Numbered from the stretch's first letter, positions 1 to 6,822 are shown. The stretch is 11,463 bases of DNA from Anaerolineae bacterium (GCA_026417715.1 JAOACU010000070.1:1-11463); one strand, 5' to 3'. Numbers and translations: made by a program. Notes: a model not told the origin generated them from the sequence alone.

Positions 1-54
1 TTGTGAGACGCTTCGCGGAGTTTACCCTGACGTAAGGAAGGGCTCAGCGTGACA
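1..54 (-). repeat. Dispersed intergenic repeat, left copy (cut by window edge)
   Basis: Bases 5-54 are a perfect 50-bp reverse complement of 6647-6696. Extending to base 1 gives 53 of 54 matches with 6647-6700. Read on the minus strand the copy starts TGTCACGCTGAGC, the same terminal motif as the right copy, and runs off the left edge. The two copies flank the whole minus-strand gene cluster in inverted orientation. The flanks beyond base 54 do not match the flanks of the other copy, so the repeat boundary is at the TGTCA end. Confidence 0.9.
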
Positions 55-88
55 GATTGCCTTACCAGCATTACTTTTGTAGCACTAC

Positions 89-177
89 CGAATAAACGAA
101 TCTGCGCGGCGCTCATTCGTTTATTCGTTGCCCATTCGTTGAGGCGCTGTCTAATACCGTTTTCTAAATGAGCGAAT
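89..177. repeat. ATTCG/CGAAT short-repeat cluster
   Basis: Six copies of the pentamer CGAAT or its complement ATTCG fall within 89 bp. They include a perfect 13-bp inverted repeat, CGAATAAACGAAT at 89-101 against ATTCGTTTATTCG at 115-127, separated by a 13-base GC-rich spacer. More copies start at 134 and 173. It looks like a degenerate intergenic repeat or hairpin array. No coding frame or promoter function was recognised. Confidence 0.65.
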
Positions 178-250
178 CAATCGCTGCTGAGAGACCCCCA
201 AGGTCTTTGTGACACACAACGCAAAATTGGAGTGACGCATACCTCATCGC

Positions 251-289
251 AAAAGAATTGCGGACGAGAAACGCTCGTCCGCAATTTTA
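251..289 (-). terminator. Strong hairpin terminator downstream of the minus-strand cluster
   Basis: AATTGCGGACGAG (256-268) pairs perfectly with CTCGTCCGCAATT (274-286) around a 5-base loop, a 13-bp stem. On the minus strand the stem is followed by CTTTTG, and on the plus strand by TTTTA, so it could work in either direction. It lies about 77 bp past the stop of the discoidin/transglutaminase gene, where the end of the five-gene transcript is expected. Confidence 0.75.
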
Positions 290-364
290 CTGCATCTAGG
301 CGATTTTGTCATTTGGAGCCAAAGACCTGTCAACTCAGCCTCCCACGCCAGCGCCTTCGACCGT

Positions 365-2551
365 TCAGCGCCACGGAATCGGCAAGATGCCCTCCTGACG
401 CATTGCGCTAATGTCCAGCCAAAAATAATTATCGCGCCGATCTTTGGCGAGATAGGGCTTGATTTGTTTGAACATCTTGGCGCCTGAATTAATCGCCGTC
501 TCAAACGAGGCGCGCCCAACCCAGGTCGTCTCGATGAAATAGTACGTTGCGCTACCCTTGGAGACCGGCACGGCGAGGAACGCGTGTCCAGGCATCCGAA
601 TGATTATCGGATCAAGTCCGATTTTCTCGTAGAGCGACGCGAACAGCAGTGATGTTTCAATACACATTCCGCTACGTGTGGCGAGGACTTGGTATGGTAA
701 TTTGATGCGCTGCATATAATAACCTTGTGCCTTTTCCTCAGAGGACAAGAAAGGAATGCCAGCACTGACGTAGATCACGCCATCGTCGGCAACCGCGCGG
801 TAGATCGCCTTCAAGTTTCCGTACACTTTGCCATCCTTATCCCCCTCTGTGCCGTATCCATCTATGATAACGCCACCTGGCGCGTACTTGGTCGCGTTGC
901 GCAAAATGCGATCAAGTGTGGGGTCGGCGGGAGTAACCAATGTGGCTTCAAAGATAAACGGGTTGTGAAAGCGTGGATCCTGCAACAGCACATCGCCTTG
1001 TGACCATACTTTGGTCGGTATGGTCTCTTCGTAAATCAGGCGTCGCTCGCCCTCTTTCAAGTATTCAACTTTGACATGCAGACTTGCGCTTTTCGCTTCA
1101 GTCAGGCGCTCCATCACACCAGGCAACAGCGGCGGGTTGAGTTCCACCACCAGCTCCGCGTTGGGCGCCACGGTGACCGTTTTCACCCCTGTCTCGGTAT
1201 AATTCGTCACGGTGGCTTCCACGCGCACTTTGACCGCCTGTGCATTTTGGTTCTTTAATGTCACCTGCGTCATACTATCGAAAAACGTTCCGTACAGATG
1301 GTAGACATACGGAACAATGTCCCAGACAGTACTTTCGACACTGATGCGCTCTACCGTCGCGCGGGGTGCAAACTGGTGCAACAAATTGGCGAGCGTTCCT
1401 TTGACCTCTGGAGATAGTTGCGGGGTAGGCGCATCATCGGAGGTGCTATTCTTTGCAGCGATGGTTTGTGGTGAACTGGACTGCTGTCTGACTTCCGAAA
1501 CTGCGTACACTTCGAATTCGTTGAGCGAGAACGCCGTGCCGCCGTAATTCGTTAGCGGCATCAGGGCGATGTAACGTGCACGCACTGGTGGAAATGTAAA
1601 CGACTGATCTTTACCGACTCGTTCCAGGCGAAATCGTCCGATACTTTGCATTGCCTTGGGCTCGGCAGTGGTTTCCGACACGCGCAACTCAAAATCTTTG
1701 ATCCAATCTTCCTGATAGTTGGTCGAGTATGGATTCAGAATCACACGATCAATTTGGTGTAGACGATTGCCCTTGAACGCAAACACAACGTATTGATTGT
1801 TGAGATTCTCCTCCGAACTCCAACCGGGCGATTCCTTGTCACCATCAATAAGATTGATGGCACTCCAATCGCCACTAGGGTCTTCACTGGAAAACGCCAC
1901 GATGCGTCCGCCGTTTTGCGCTGCCACTAAATTGCCGGGATTGACTACGCGCGTGTTCGGCGGTGCTTCGTATACTTCAAATTCGTTCAGCATCGTACCG
2001 GCTTCACCACCATAGTTGGACTTGATTACCAATGCAATATACTTGGCAAGCACCGGATCAAAAGTAAAGGTCTGGTCCAGTCCCACATAATTCAGCGTAA
2101 ACGCGCCCACTTTTTTCATATCGCTAAACCTGGAACTAGATGCCGAAACCCAAACTTCAAAATCTTTGACGCGACACGAACGCCAATCCGACGCCCACGC
2201 GTTCAAGACCACTTGGTTGATCGGCTTGACCTGCTCATTGGCTAAAGCGAAAACGATGATCTGTGGAAACTGGGGCGGCTCACTTGACCACCACTGGCAA
2301 TAATCGCGGGTACAACCATCAATCAGGTTACTGGCGGGAAAGTCAGGATCCTCATCGGTAGTCGAAACAACACGTCCGCCGTTTTCTTCGGCAACGAGGT
2401 TGAGGCGCGTAAAGGCTTGGGGAAGGGTCGGTGTGGTCGAAACGCGCTTGCGCGGCATTACATTTTGCACGAGCAAGTCAAGATTACAGGTCACAGTCAG
2501 CAAAACAAAAACGCCAAGAACAAACGCATGACGCGCTTTCAAGAGCAACAT
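365..2551 (-). CDS. Exported or anchored protein: two discoidin-like repeats plus transglutaminase-like domain
   Basis: Predicted 728-aa extracytoplasmic protein. Residues 1-30 have a short basic start and a hydrophobic stretch, so a signal peptide or signal anchor. A Cys follows the sequence LLTVT, but Thr at -1 makes a lipobox doubtful. Two tandem discoidin-like (F5/8 type C) repeats of about 150 residues follow, both opening NLVA..NGGR and closing with LNEFEVY. A beta-rich linker comes next. The C-terminal ~170 residues look like a transglutaminase/papain-like fold: Cys630 in SGMCIE, His656 in PGHAFLAV and Glu674 in FIETTW could form the triad, with Glu in the usual Asp place. The longer frame to 2662 overlaps lipA by 109 bp. 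ATG 2551 is preferred because it is 2 bp after the lipA stop, has an AAGGA about 9 bases upstream, and begins the signal sequence. The substrate is unknown; carbohydrate binding by the repeats and peptide or protein cleavage or linkage are inferences. Confidence 0.75.
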   Translation of the reverse strand: MLLLKARHAFVLGVFVLLTVTCNLDLLVQNVMPRKRVSTTPTLPQAFTRLNLVAEENGGRVVSTTDEDPDFPASNLIDGCTRDYCQWWSSEPPQFPQIIVFALANEQVKPINQVVLNAWASDWRSCRVKDFEVWVSASSSRFSDMKKVGAFTLNYVGLDQTFTFDPVLAKYIALVIKSNYGGEAGTMLNEFEVYEAPPNTRVVNPGNLVAAQNGGRIVAFSSEDPSGDWSAINLIDGDKESPGWSSEENLNNQYVVFAFKGNRLHQIDRVILNPYSTNYQEDWIKDFELRVSETTAEPKAMQSIGRFRLERVGKDQSFTFPPVRARYIALMPLTNYGGTAFSLNEFEVYAVSEVRQQSSSPQTIAAKNSTSDDAPTPQLSPEVKGTLANLLHQFAPRATVERISVESTVWDIVPYVYHLYGTFFDSMTQVTLKNQNAQAVKVRVEATVTNYTETGVKTVTVAPNAELVVELNPPLLPGVMERLTEAKSASLHVKVEYLKEGERRLIYEETIPTKVWSQGDVLLQDPRFHNPFIFEATLVTPADPTLDRILRNATKYAPGGVIIDGYGTEGDKDGKVYGNLKAIYRAVADDGVIYVSAGIPFLSSEEKAQGYYMQRIKLPYQVLATRSGMCIETSLLFASLYEKIGLDPIIIRMPGHAFLAVPVSKGSATYYFIETTWVGRASFETAINSGAKMFKQIKPYLAKDRRDNYFWLDISAMRQEGILPIPWR

Positions 2552-2553
2552 TT

Positions 2554-3483
2554 CTATATTTCCTTCGCCAACGCCGCTTCCCACGCGCGATACGAACTGC
2601 GCACGAGTGGTCCCGACGCCACGTAGCGAAAACCAAGTTTCAATCCCTCTTCGCGATACCACGCGAATTGTTCTGGAGTGATGTACTCGACAATCGGTAG
2701 ATGCCGTTTGTGTTGCGTCGGTTGCAAGTACTGACCGATGGCAAGCAACTCGACACCGACCGCGCGCAAATCGCGCATTGCTTCGATCACTTCCTCTGGT
2801 GTTTCACCCATTCCCACCAGAATCGAACTTTTGGTGCGTTGTTGCGGCGCGAGTTCTTTCGCAATGCGTAACACTTCAAGTGATTGTTCGTACCCCGCGC
2901 GCCGATCGCGCACGAGTGGCGTAAGTCGCCGCACCGTTTCGATGTTGTGTCCGAACACATCGGGTTGCGCGGCGATGACCGTTTCGATACTCGCGCGCGC
3001 GCCGCGAAAATCGCCGGTGAGAACTTCGACGCGCGTGCGCGGCGATTGCGTCTTGATGTGGCGAATCGTTTCGGCAAAGATGCGCGCGCCGCCATCGGGC
3101 AAATCGTCGCGGTCAACGGAGGTGACAACGACGTAATTCAAATGCAACTCGACGACCGCCTGCGCCACGCGCGCCGGTTCATCCTCATCCACGATGCCGC
3201 GCGGGTTGCCGGTGGTGACCGCGCAAAAGCGACAGGCGCGCGTGCACACATTGCCCAAAATCATAACCGTTGCGGTACCCGCGCTCCAACATTCGCCCAA
3301 GTTGGGACAGCGCGCGGACTCACAAACGGTGTGCAATTGCAAACCGCGCACTAAACTCTTGAGATGCGTGTATTGTTCACCGATTGGCGCGCGCGCGCGA
3401 ATCCAGTCAGGATGGCGCGGGCGCGTGAGAGTAGGTTCAGGGTTCAAGGTTACAAGTTGCAGGTTACAAGTTTCGGGTTTCAA
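2554..3483 (-). CDS. lipA: Lipoyl synthase (radical SAM)
   Basis: Inserts two sulfurs into octanoyl groups on lipoyl domains (2-oxoacid dehydrogenases, GcvH) using S-adenosylmethionine and two 4Fe-4S clusters. All diagnostic motifs are present: the auxiliary-cluster CX4CX5C (Cys54, Cys59, Cys65), the radical-SAM CX3CX2C (Cys80, Cys84, Cys87), the VTSVDRDDLPDGGA stretch, and a C-terminal RSSY in GPLVRSSYRAW. Length (309 aa, about 290 of them conserved) is normal. The first ~17 residues do not look like LipA; they are encoded by a degenerate intergenic repeat. The frame opens with TTG at 3483 and has another TTG at 3447, neither with a visible Shine-Dalgarno site, so the start is uncertain. It is 32 bp after korB and 2 bp before the next gene. 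No lipB is in the window. Confidence 0.93.
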   Translation of the reverse strand: MKPETCNLQLVTLNPEPTLTRPRHPDWIRARAPIGEQYTHLKSLVRGLQLHTVCESARCPNLGECWSAGTATVMILGNVCTRACRFCAVTTGNPRGIVDEDEPARVAQAVVELHLNYVVVTSVDRDDLPDGGARIFAETIRHIKTQSPRTRVEVLTGDFRGARASIETVIAAQPDVFGHNIETVRRLTPLVRDRRAGYEQSLEVLRIAKELAPQQRTKSSILVGMGETPEEVIEAMRDLRAVGVELLAIGQYLQPTQHKRHLPIVEYITPEQFAWYREEGLKLGFRYVASGPLVRSSYRAWEAALAKEI

Positions 3484-3511
3484 ATTTCAACTTGAAACTT
3501 GTAACCTGAAA
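3436..3511. repeat. Degenerate (A)ACTTG/ACAAGTT repeat between korB and lipA
   Basis: The stretch is built from variants of GGTTACAAGTT and its complement. There are direct copies at 3448-3458 and 3462-3472 (period 14), and a perfect 15-bp inverted repeat CAGGTTACAAGTTTC (3460-3474) against GAAACTTGTAACCTG (3494-3508) with a 19-base loop. No T-run follows on the minus strand, so it is not a classic terminator; it may act as an mRNA hairpin between the two genes. Its left part encodes the predicted N-terminus of LipA. Confidence 0.8.
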
Positions 3512-3515
3512 CATA

Positions 3516-4400
3516 CTAGCGCATATACTTGCGCATCACGTCTTGCACGCCATAGTTTGGTGTGGCGACGCGCGCATTGAGCGCGGTAAGACGATCTTCG
3601 AGTGTGTCCACGCCGGTTTCTTCGTAGAACAATCCCAGATAGAGACTGTGCTCGTCGAGCGCGTAGCGTAGCGCGCTCATCCGATTATGCGGATCGTGTT
3701 CAGGCGGCAAGGGCTTGGTGATAGATTTGAAATGGTCGTACGTGTCGTTGTACGTCACGCAGGGTGAGATGACCTGGAGGAACGAAAAGCCCTTGTGTTG
3801 GATCGCCGCTTTGATCAAATCGGTCAATTCTTTGGGCTTGCTCGAAAAGCCGCGTCCAACCCACGTGGCACCTGCCGCCAACACCATTTGCAGCGGATTG
3901 ATGGGACGTTCCAACGTGCCATACGGCGAGGCTTTTTTCTCCAGACCAAGCGGCGACGTAGGTGAGGGTTGACCTTTGGTCAAGCCATAAATTTCATTGT
4001 CCATCACGATATACGTGATGTCTATGTTACGGCGAATCGCGTGCGGCACGTGTCCCATTCCGATACTGAACGCGTCGCCATCGCCACCGACCGTTACCAC
4101 GATGAGATCGGGGCGCGCGAGTTTGATGCCGGCGGCAATCGGCAGCGCGCGACCGTGTGTGCCGTGAAAGCCGTACGCTTCGACGAACGCGGGAAAGCGC
4201 GACGAACAACCGATGCCAGAAACGATGGCGAGTTGTTCGCGCGGGATGCGCAGTTCCGAAATCGCTTTCAAGAAACTGGCGAGTACGCCGTAATCGCCAC
4301 AGCCCGGGCACCACACGGGCGGAACACCGCTTTTGTATTCGTTGGGGCTGAGTTGAACGGTTTCGTATGTAAACTTGGGGAGATCAAGTGTCATTACCAT
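3516..4400 (-). CDS. korB: 2-oxoacid:ferredoxin oxidoreductase, beta subunit
   Basis: Thiamine-diphosphate-binding subunit of a two-subunit enzyme that oxidatively decarboxylates a 2-oxoacid to its acyl-CoA and reduces ferredoxin. Visible motifs: CPGCG at 31-35, GIGCSS around Cys65, HGTHGRALPIAAG at 79-91, and the TPP/Mg motif GGDGD at 105-109 followed by DNEIYGLTKGQ. Cys31, Cys34, Cys65 and Cys214 match the four ligands of the single 4Fe-4S cluster known in this family. At 294 aa it is full length. The start ATG has a strong GGAGGT (4409-4414) 8 bases upstream that overlaps the korA stop. There is no separate ferredoxin-domain subunit, as in KorAB enzymes. 2-Oxoglutarate is the likely substrate by family, but pyruvate or a branched 2-oxoacid cannot be excluded from sequence reading. 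Confidence 0.92.
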   Translation of the reverse strand: MVMTLDLPKFTYETVQLSPNEYKSGVPPVWCPGCGDYGVLASFLKAISELRIPREQLAIVSGIGCSSRFPAFVEAYGFHGTHGRALPIAAGIKLARPDLIVVTVGGDGDAFSIGMGHVPHAIRRNIDITYIVMDNEIYGLTKGQPSPTSPLGLEKKASPYGTLERPINPLQMVLAAGATWVGRGFSSKPKELTDLIKAAIQHKGFSFLQVISPCVTYNDTYDHFKSITKPLPPEHDPHNRMSALRYALDEHSLYLGLFYEETGVDTLEDRLTALNARVATPNYGVQDVMRKYMR

Positions 4401-4406
4401 TTGTAC

Positions 4407-6209
4407 TTACCTCCGCGCCTTTTTCTTGGGCGCAACTTTTTTGGATGCCACTGTTTTCTTGCGAGCAGGTTTGAGTGTGGCATACACACGCTTGATTTCA
4501 TCATACACATCGCGCGTGCGGAACGGAATGCCACCAAACTGTCGCAGACTAATCACCTCGCGCCAAAATTCGGCTTGAATCATTCGCCCAAACTGTCCCA
4601 CATAGTTGAGTTCAGGGACGATGATCGCTTTGCGCTTGGCGATAAAGTTTTCGATGAGTGGACGCGAAAGTGGATACAGCATTTTGGGATACAACACAGC
4701 AACCTTGATGCCTTCGGCTTGCGCCAGTTCGACGGCTTCTTTCACCGGCCCGATGGTTGAACCCCAGCCAAGGATGCCGATGTCTGCGTCTTCGTCACCA
4801 AAGCGTTCGTACAGTTGGAGGCGTTCCACTTCTTGCACTGCCAAGCGGACTTTGCGCGCGCGTTTTTCCATATTCGTCGTGCGCCAGTGTAGGTCATAGT
4901 TGGGTTCGCCTTCGGCATTGTGCTCCAGACCTTCGGCGACGTACTGCCCGCCTTTCATTCCCGGCAATGACATCGGTGAAACGCCGCTCGGTGTATCTTT
5001 GTAGCGTTGGAATTTTTCGCCACTGTTTGGATCCCACAACAAGCGTGGTTCCCGTTGCACGCGCGACAAATCGAAAGCGGGAATCGTTTGCACGCGCACA
5101 GACATATCTTGGTCGGAAAGGAAAATGACCGGCACTTGGTATTTTTCGGCGAGGTTGAAGGCATGGATGATGAGATAAAAATTATCTTCCACAGACACCG
5201 GCGCCAGCACGATGCGCGGCGAATCGTCGTTCGCGCCAAAGACCGACATTCGCAAATCGCCTTGTGTCACTTTGGTTGGCATTCCCGTCGAAGGGCCGGC
5301 GCGTTGCACATCCACCACCACGACGGGAATTTCGGTCATCGTCGCGTGTCCGATCAATTCCTGCATCAATGCCAAGCCGGGTCCAGAGGTCGCGGTCATT
5401 GCGCGCAAACCGCCGTACGATGCGCCGAGCGCCATCGCCAGCGCCGCCATTTCGTCTTCGGCTTGGATCATCGTGCCACCAAAGCGCGGCAGTTCGGCGG
5501 CGAGGAATTCCATAATGTCGGACGCAGGCGTAATCGGATAGCCGGCGAAAAAGCGACATCCTGCCGCGAGCGCGCCGATGGCAAGGGCTTGGTTGCCACT
5601 CAACACGAGTCGCTCTTCCTTCTCCGCACCAGGGCGCGGCGTCAGACGATACGGCGCGGTGGCAGTGATGTGTTGTTCGACGTACTCATAGCCCGTTTTG
5701 AGCGCCAGGAGGTTTTGCTCCAAGAGTTCTTTGCGGCGTCCGAATTGTTTTTCGATCACCGTGCTCGCCACCTCGCGCGGCAAATCGAACAGTTTGACGA
5801 GCGCGCCAATCGTGATGATGTTGCGCCCGCGCTGAAAGTTGATCGTCTTGGCTAGATCGTTCAGGGGCAAGGCGTACTTGGTGATGTGATTGGTCGCGGG
5901 GGGCTGTCCATCGTTCGAGTTGTACACGAGGATGCCGCCGGGGCGAATGAGCGCATAGTAGCGGTCAATGGATTCTTGATCGAACGCGACGAGCATATCG
6001 AGTTCGTCGCCTTGCGACCAGACTTGGGTGGGCGCGATGCGCGCTTGAAACATCACGTGCCCGCCTTTGATTTCGGCGGGAATGGTACGCGTGGTGTACA
6101 CCTCCAAACCAGCATACGCGGCGATACGCGCAAACACTTCGCCGGTGGTGACGATACCCCCAGCGGCAGAATCGCCTCCCACGCGCAAGGTGAGTGAATG
6201 ATTCGACAT
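4407..6209 (-). CDS. korA: 2-oxoacid:ferredoxin oxidoreductase, fused gamma-alpha subunit
   Basis: 600-aa partner of KorB. The N-terminal ~190 residues are the gamma domain (GGDSAAGG at 11-18, IPAEIKGGH ending at His51). The alpha (pyrimidine-binding) domain follows, with YPITP at Tyr224, an AEDEMAA segment, and ATSGPGLALM. The C-terminal transketolase-like part has GWGSTIGPVKEA. Gamma-alpha fusion and a small beta subunit identify the two-subunit KorAB type. The last ~22 residues are an unusual Lys/Arg/Ala/Pro-rich tail. The start ATG has GGAGG (6217-6221) with 7-base spacing. korB follows after 6 bp and its ribosome-binding site overlaps the korA stop, which suggests coupled synthesis of the two subunits. 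Confidence 0.93.
   Translation of the reverse strand: MSNHSLTLRVGGDSAAGGIVTTGEVFARIAAYAGLEVYTTRTIPAEIKGGHVMFQARIAPTQVWSQGDELDMLVAFDQESIDRYYALIRPGGILVYNSNDGQPPATNHITKYALPLNDLAKTINFQRGRNIITIGALVKLFDLPREVASTVIEKQFGRRKELLEQNLLALKTGYEYVEQHITATAPYRLTPRPGAEKEERLVLSGNQALAIGALAAGCRFFAGYPITPASDIMEFLAAELPRFGGTMIQAEDEMAALAMALGASYGGLRAMTATSGPGLALMQELIGHATMTEIPVVVVDVQRAGPSTGMPTKVTQGDLRMSVFGANDDSPRIVLAPVSVEDNFYLIIHAFNLAEKYQVPVIFLSDQDMSVRVQTIPAFDLSRVQREPRLLWDPNSGEKFQRYKDTPSGVSPMSLPGMKGGQYVAEGLEHNAEGEPNYDLHWRTTNMEKRARKVRLAVQEVERLQLYERFGDEDADIGILGWGSTIGPVKEAVELAQAEGIKVAVLYPKMLYPLSRPLIENFIAKRKAIIVPELNYVGQFGRMIQAEFWREVISLRQFGGIPFRTRDVYDEIKRVYATLKPARKKTVASKKVAPKKKARR
4409..4414 (-). promoter_or_regulatory. korB ribosome-binding site overlapping the korA stop
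   Basis: On the minus strand GGAGGT lies 8 bases before the korB ATG and shares its last base with the first part of the korA TAA (4407-4409). This arrangement favours termination-reinitiation and equal dosage of the two subunits. It also supports ATG 4400 over the alternative ATG at 4394. Confidence 0.7.
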
Positions 6210-6276
6210 TCCAGTTCCTCCTCAAATCAAACAATTTTACGGTGCGGCGTCCTCAGGGTGTGTCTGCACTTTGTCT

Positions 6277-6516
6277 CTAGTTGCGACTGGCGCAGGTGCT
6301 ACACGCGCTACTGCTACACGCGGCGCATCCCCCTCCACCCAACATACTGACACCACCATCGCTACTGTGACTGAACGCCAGCACGCGCGAAATTTGGCGC
6401 GTCACGTGCGAACTGTGGCAGTTAGGACACGTTGCGGGATCGTCTATCTGCTTGATCGAGCGACGCACTTCAAAGCGCGTCTCGCAATCGGAACAAACGT
6501 ATTCGTATGTGGGCAT
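6277..6516 (-). CDS. FmdB-family zinc-ribbon protein
   Basis: 79-aa cytoplasmic protein of the FmdB/CxxC_CxxC putative regulatory family. It starts MPTYEYVCSDCETRFEVRRS, the family hallmark, with Cys8/Cys11 and a second CPNC pair near residue 34 forming a zinc ribbon. The C-terminal tail is glycine-rich with four more cysteines (CAAC...CSTC), also seen in this family. The function is not established; a role in gene regulation or metal/protein binding is only a family suggestion. An AAGGAG (complement of 6523-6528) lies 6 bases before the ATG. It is the promoter-proximal gene of the minus-strand cluster, 67 bp before korA, and no clear promoter was seen in that gap, so co-transcription is plausible. 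Confidence 0.88.
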   Translation of the reverse strand: MPTYEYVCSDCETRFEVRRSIKQIDDPATCPNCHSSHVTRQISRVLAFSHSSDGGVSMLGGGGCAACSSSACSTCASRN

Positions 6517-6561
6517 AAGGTACTCCTTACCAAAAGCGTTGTCTAGGACAATCGTTATTCC

Positions 6562-6590
6562 ATTTTACTCTGTTTTTGAATGGTACGCAA
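6562..6590 (-). promoter_or_regulatory. Possible sigma-70-like promoter of fmdB and the kor cluster
   Basis: On the minus strand TTGCGT (complement of 6585-6590), a 17-base spacer and TAAAAT (complement of 6562-6567) resemble -35 and -10 boxes with 3/6 and 5/6 matches to the consensus. Transcription would begin near 6555, about 39 bases before the fmdB ATG. The position is right, but the -35 is weak. Confidence 0.45.
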
Positions 6591-6607
6591 GTAGGTGTGG
6601 AAATGTT

Positions 6608-6774
6608 TTAGGGCTTTGTCAAAGTTACCTCGGGTGTGGTTCGATTTGTCACGCTGAGCCCTTCCTTACGTCAGGGTAAACTCCGCGAAGCGTCTCGCAA
6701 AGTCCTTTGAGAGATTCTTCGCTCCCTTCGGTCGCTCAGAATGACAGGGTAACACGACTTTGACAAAGCCCTAA
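6608..6774. repeat. Nested MITE-like repeat element between divergent promoters
   Basis: The outer ends are a perfect 18-bp inverted repeat: TTAGGGCTTTGTCAAAGT (6608-6625) against its complement at 6757-6774. Inside it, 6647-6746 has its own imperfect 13-bp ends, TGTCACGCTGAGC (6647-6659) and GCTCAGAATGACA (6734-6746), matching 11 of 13. It has no coding capacity. The first 54 bases of the inner unit recur at the left edge of the window. The form is that of a non-autonomous mobile or REP-like element. No target-site duplication was convincingly identified, so transposition is an inference. Confidence 0.75.
6647..6700 (+). repeat. Dispersed intergenic repeat, right copy
   Basis: Matches the reverse complement of bases 1-54 at 53 of 54 positions, with 6647-6696 perfect over 50 bp. 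It forms the left half of the inner unit of the nested element. Such identity in non-coding DNA 6.6 kb apart indicates recent spread or gene conversion. Confidence 0.9.
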
Positions 6775-6792
6775 CGTCAACTCCGAAAGCAA

Positions 6793-6822
6793 TTGCCGAA
6801 TTTGCACATTTTGTTGTATAAT
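6793..6822 (+). promoter_or_regulatory. Promoter of the c-di-GMP signalling operon
   Basis: TTGCCG (6793-6798), an 18-base spacer and a perfect TATAAT (6817-6822) form a good sigma-70/SigA-type promoter. Transcription would start near 6829, about 24 bases before the ATG at 6853, with AAGGA (6841-6845) 7 bases before it. A longer in-frame opening beginning at TTG 6793 coincides with the -35 box and so is not the real start. The promoter begins 19 bp past the end of the nested repeat. Confidence 0.75.

Larger units (their letters stand above)
1..364. other. Gene-free left edge
   Basis: No supportable gene lies here. The stretch holds a copy of a dispersed repeat at the very edge (1-54), a cluster of short ATTCG/CGAAT repeats (89-177), and a strong hairpin (251-289) that probably terminates the minus-strand gene cluster. 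A minus-strand open frame that crosses 244-519 is an out-of-frame shadow of the discoidin/transglutaminase gene end and carries no recognisable motif. Confidence 0.7.

Noticed and set aside
192..206. Small hairpin AGACC...GGTCT upstream of the terminator
   Set aside because: A 5-bp stem is too short to distinguish from chance, and no T-run follows.
1000..1030. Shared peptide VWSQGD in KorA and in the discoidin/transglutaminase protein
   Set aside because: The six-residue match has no matching domain context in the two proteins and is most likely chance.
2552..2662. 37-residue N-terminal extension of the discoidin/transglutaminase protein
   Set aside because: It overlaps the lipA coding end by 109 bp and would bury the signal sequence; ATG 2551 follows the lipA stop directly and has an AAGGA.
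3436..3511. CRISPR-like array between korB and lipA
   Set aside because: The units are short, degenerate and overlapping, with no uniform spacers and no cas gene nearby.
3969..4760. 263-codon plus-strand open frame across the korB/korA junction
   Set aside because: It overlaps two confidently identified genes in antisense, has no recognisable motif and no plausible ribosome-binding site.
5007..5855. 282-codon plus-strand open frame antisense to korA
   Set aside because: The protein is His/Arg-rich with no domain, and the opposite strand encodes a clear KorA. It is a shadow caused by biased codon use.
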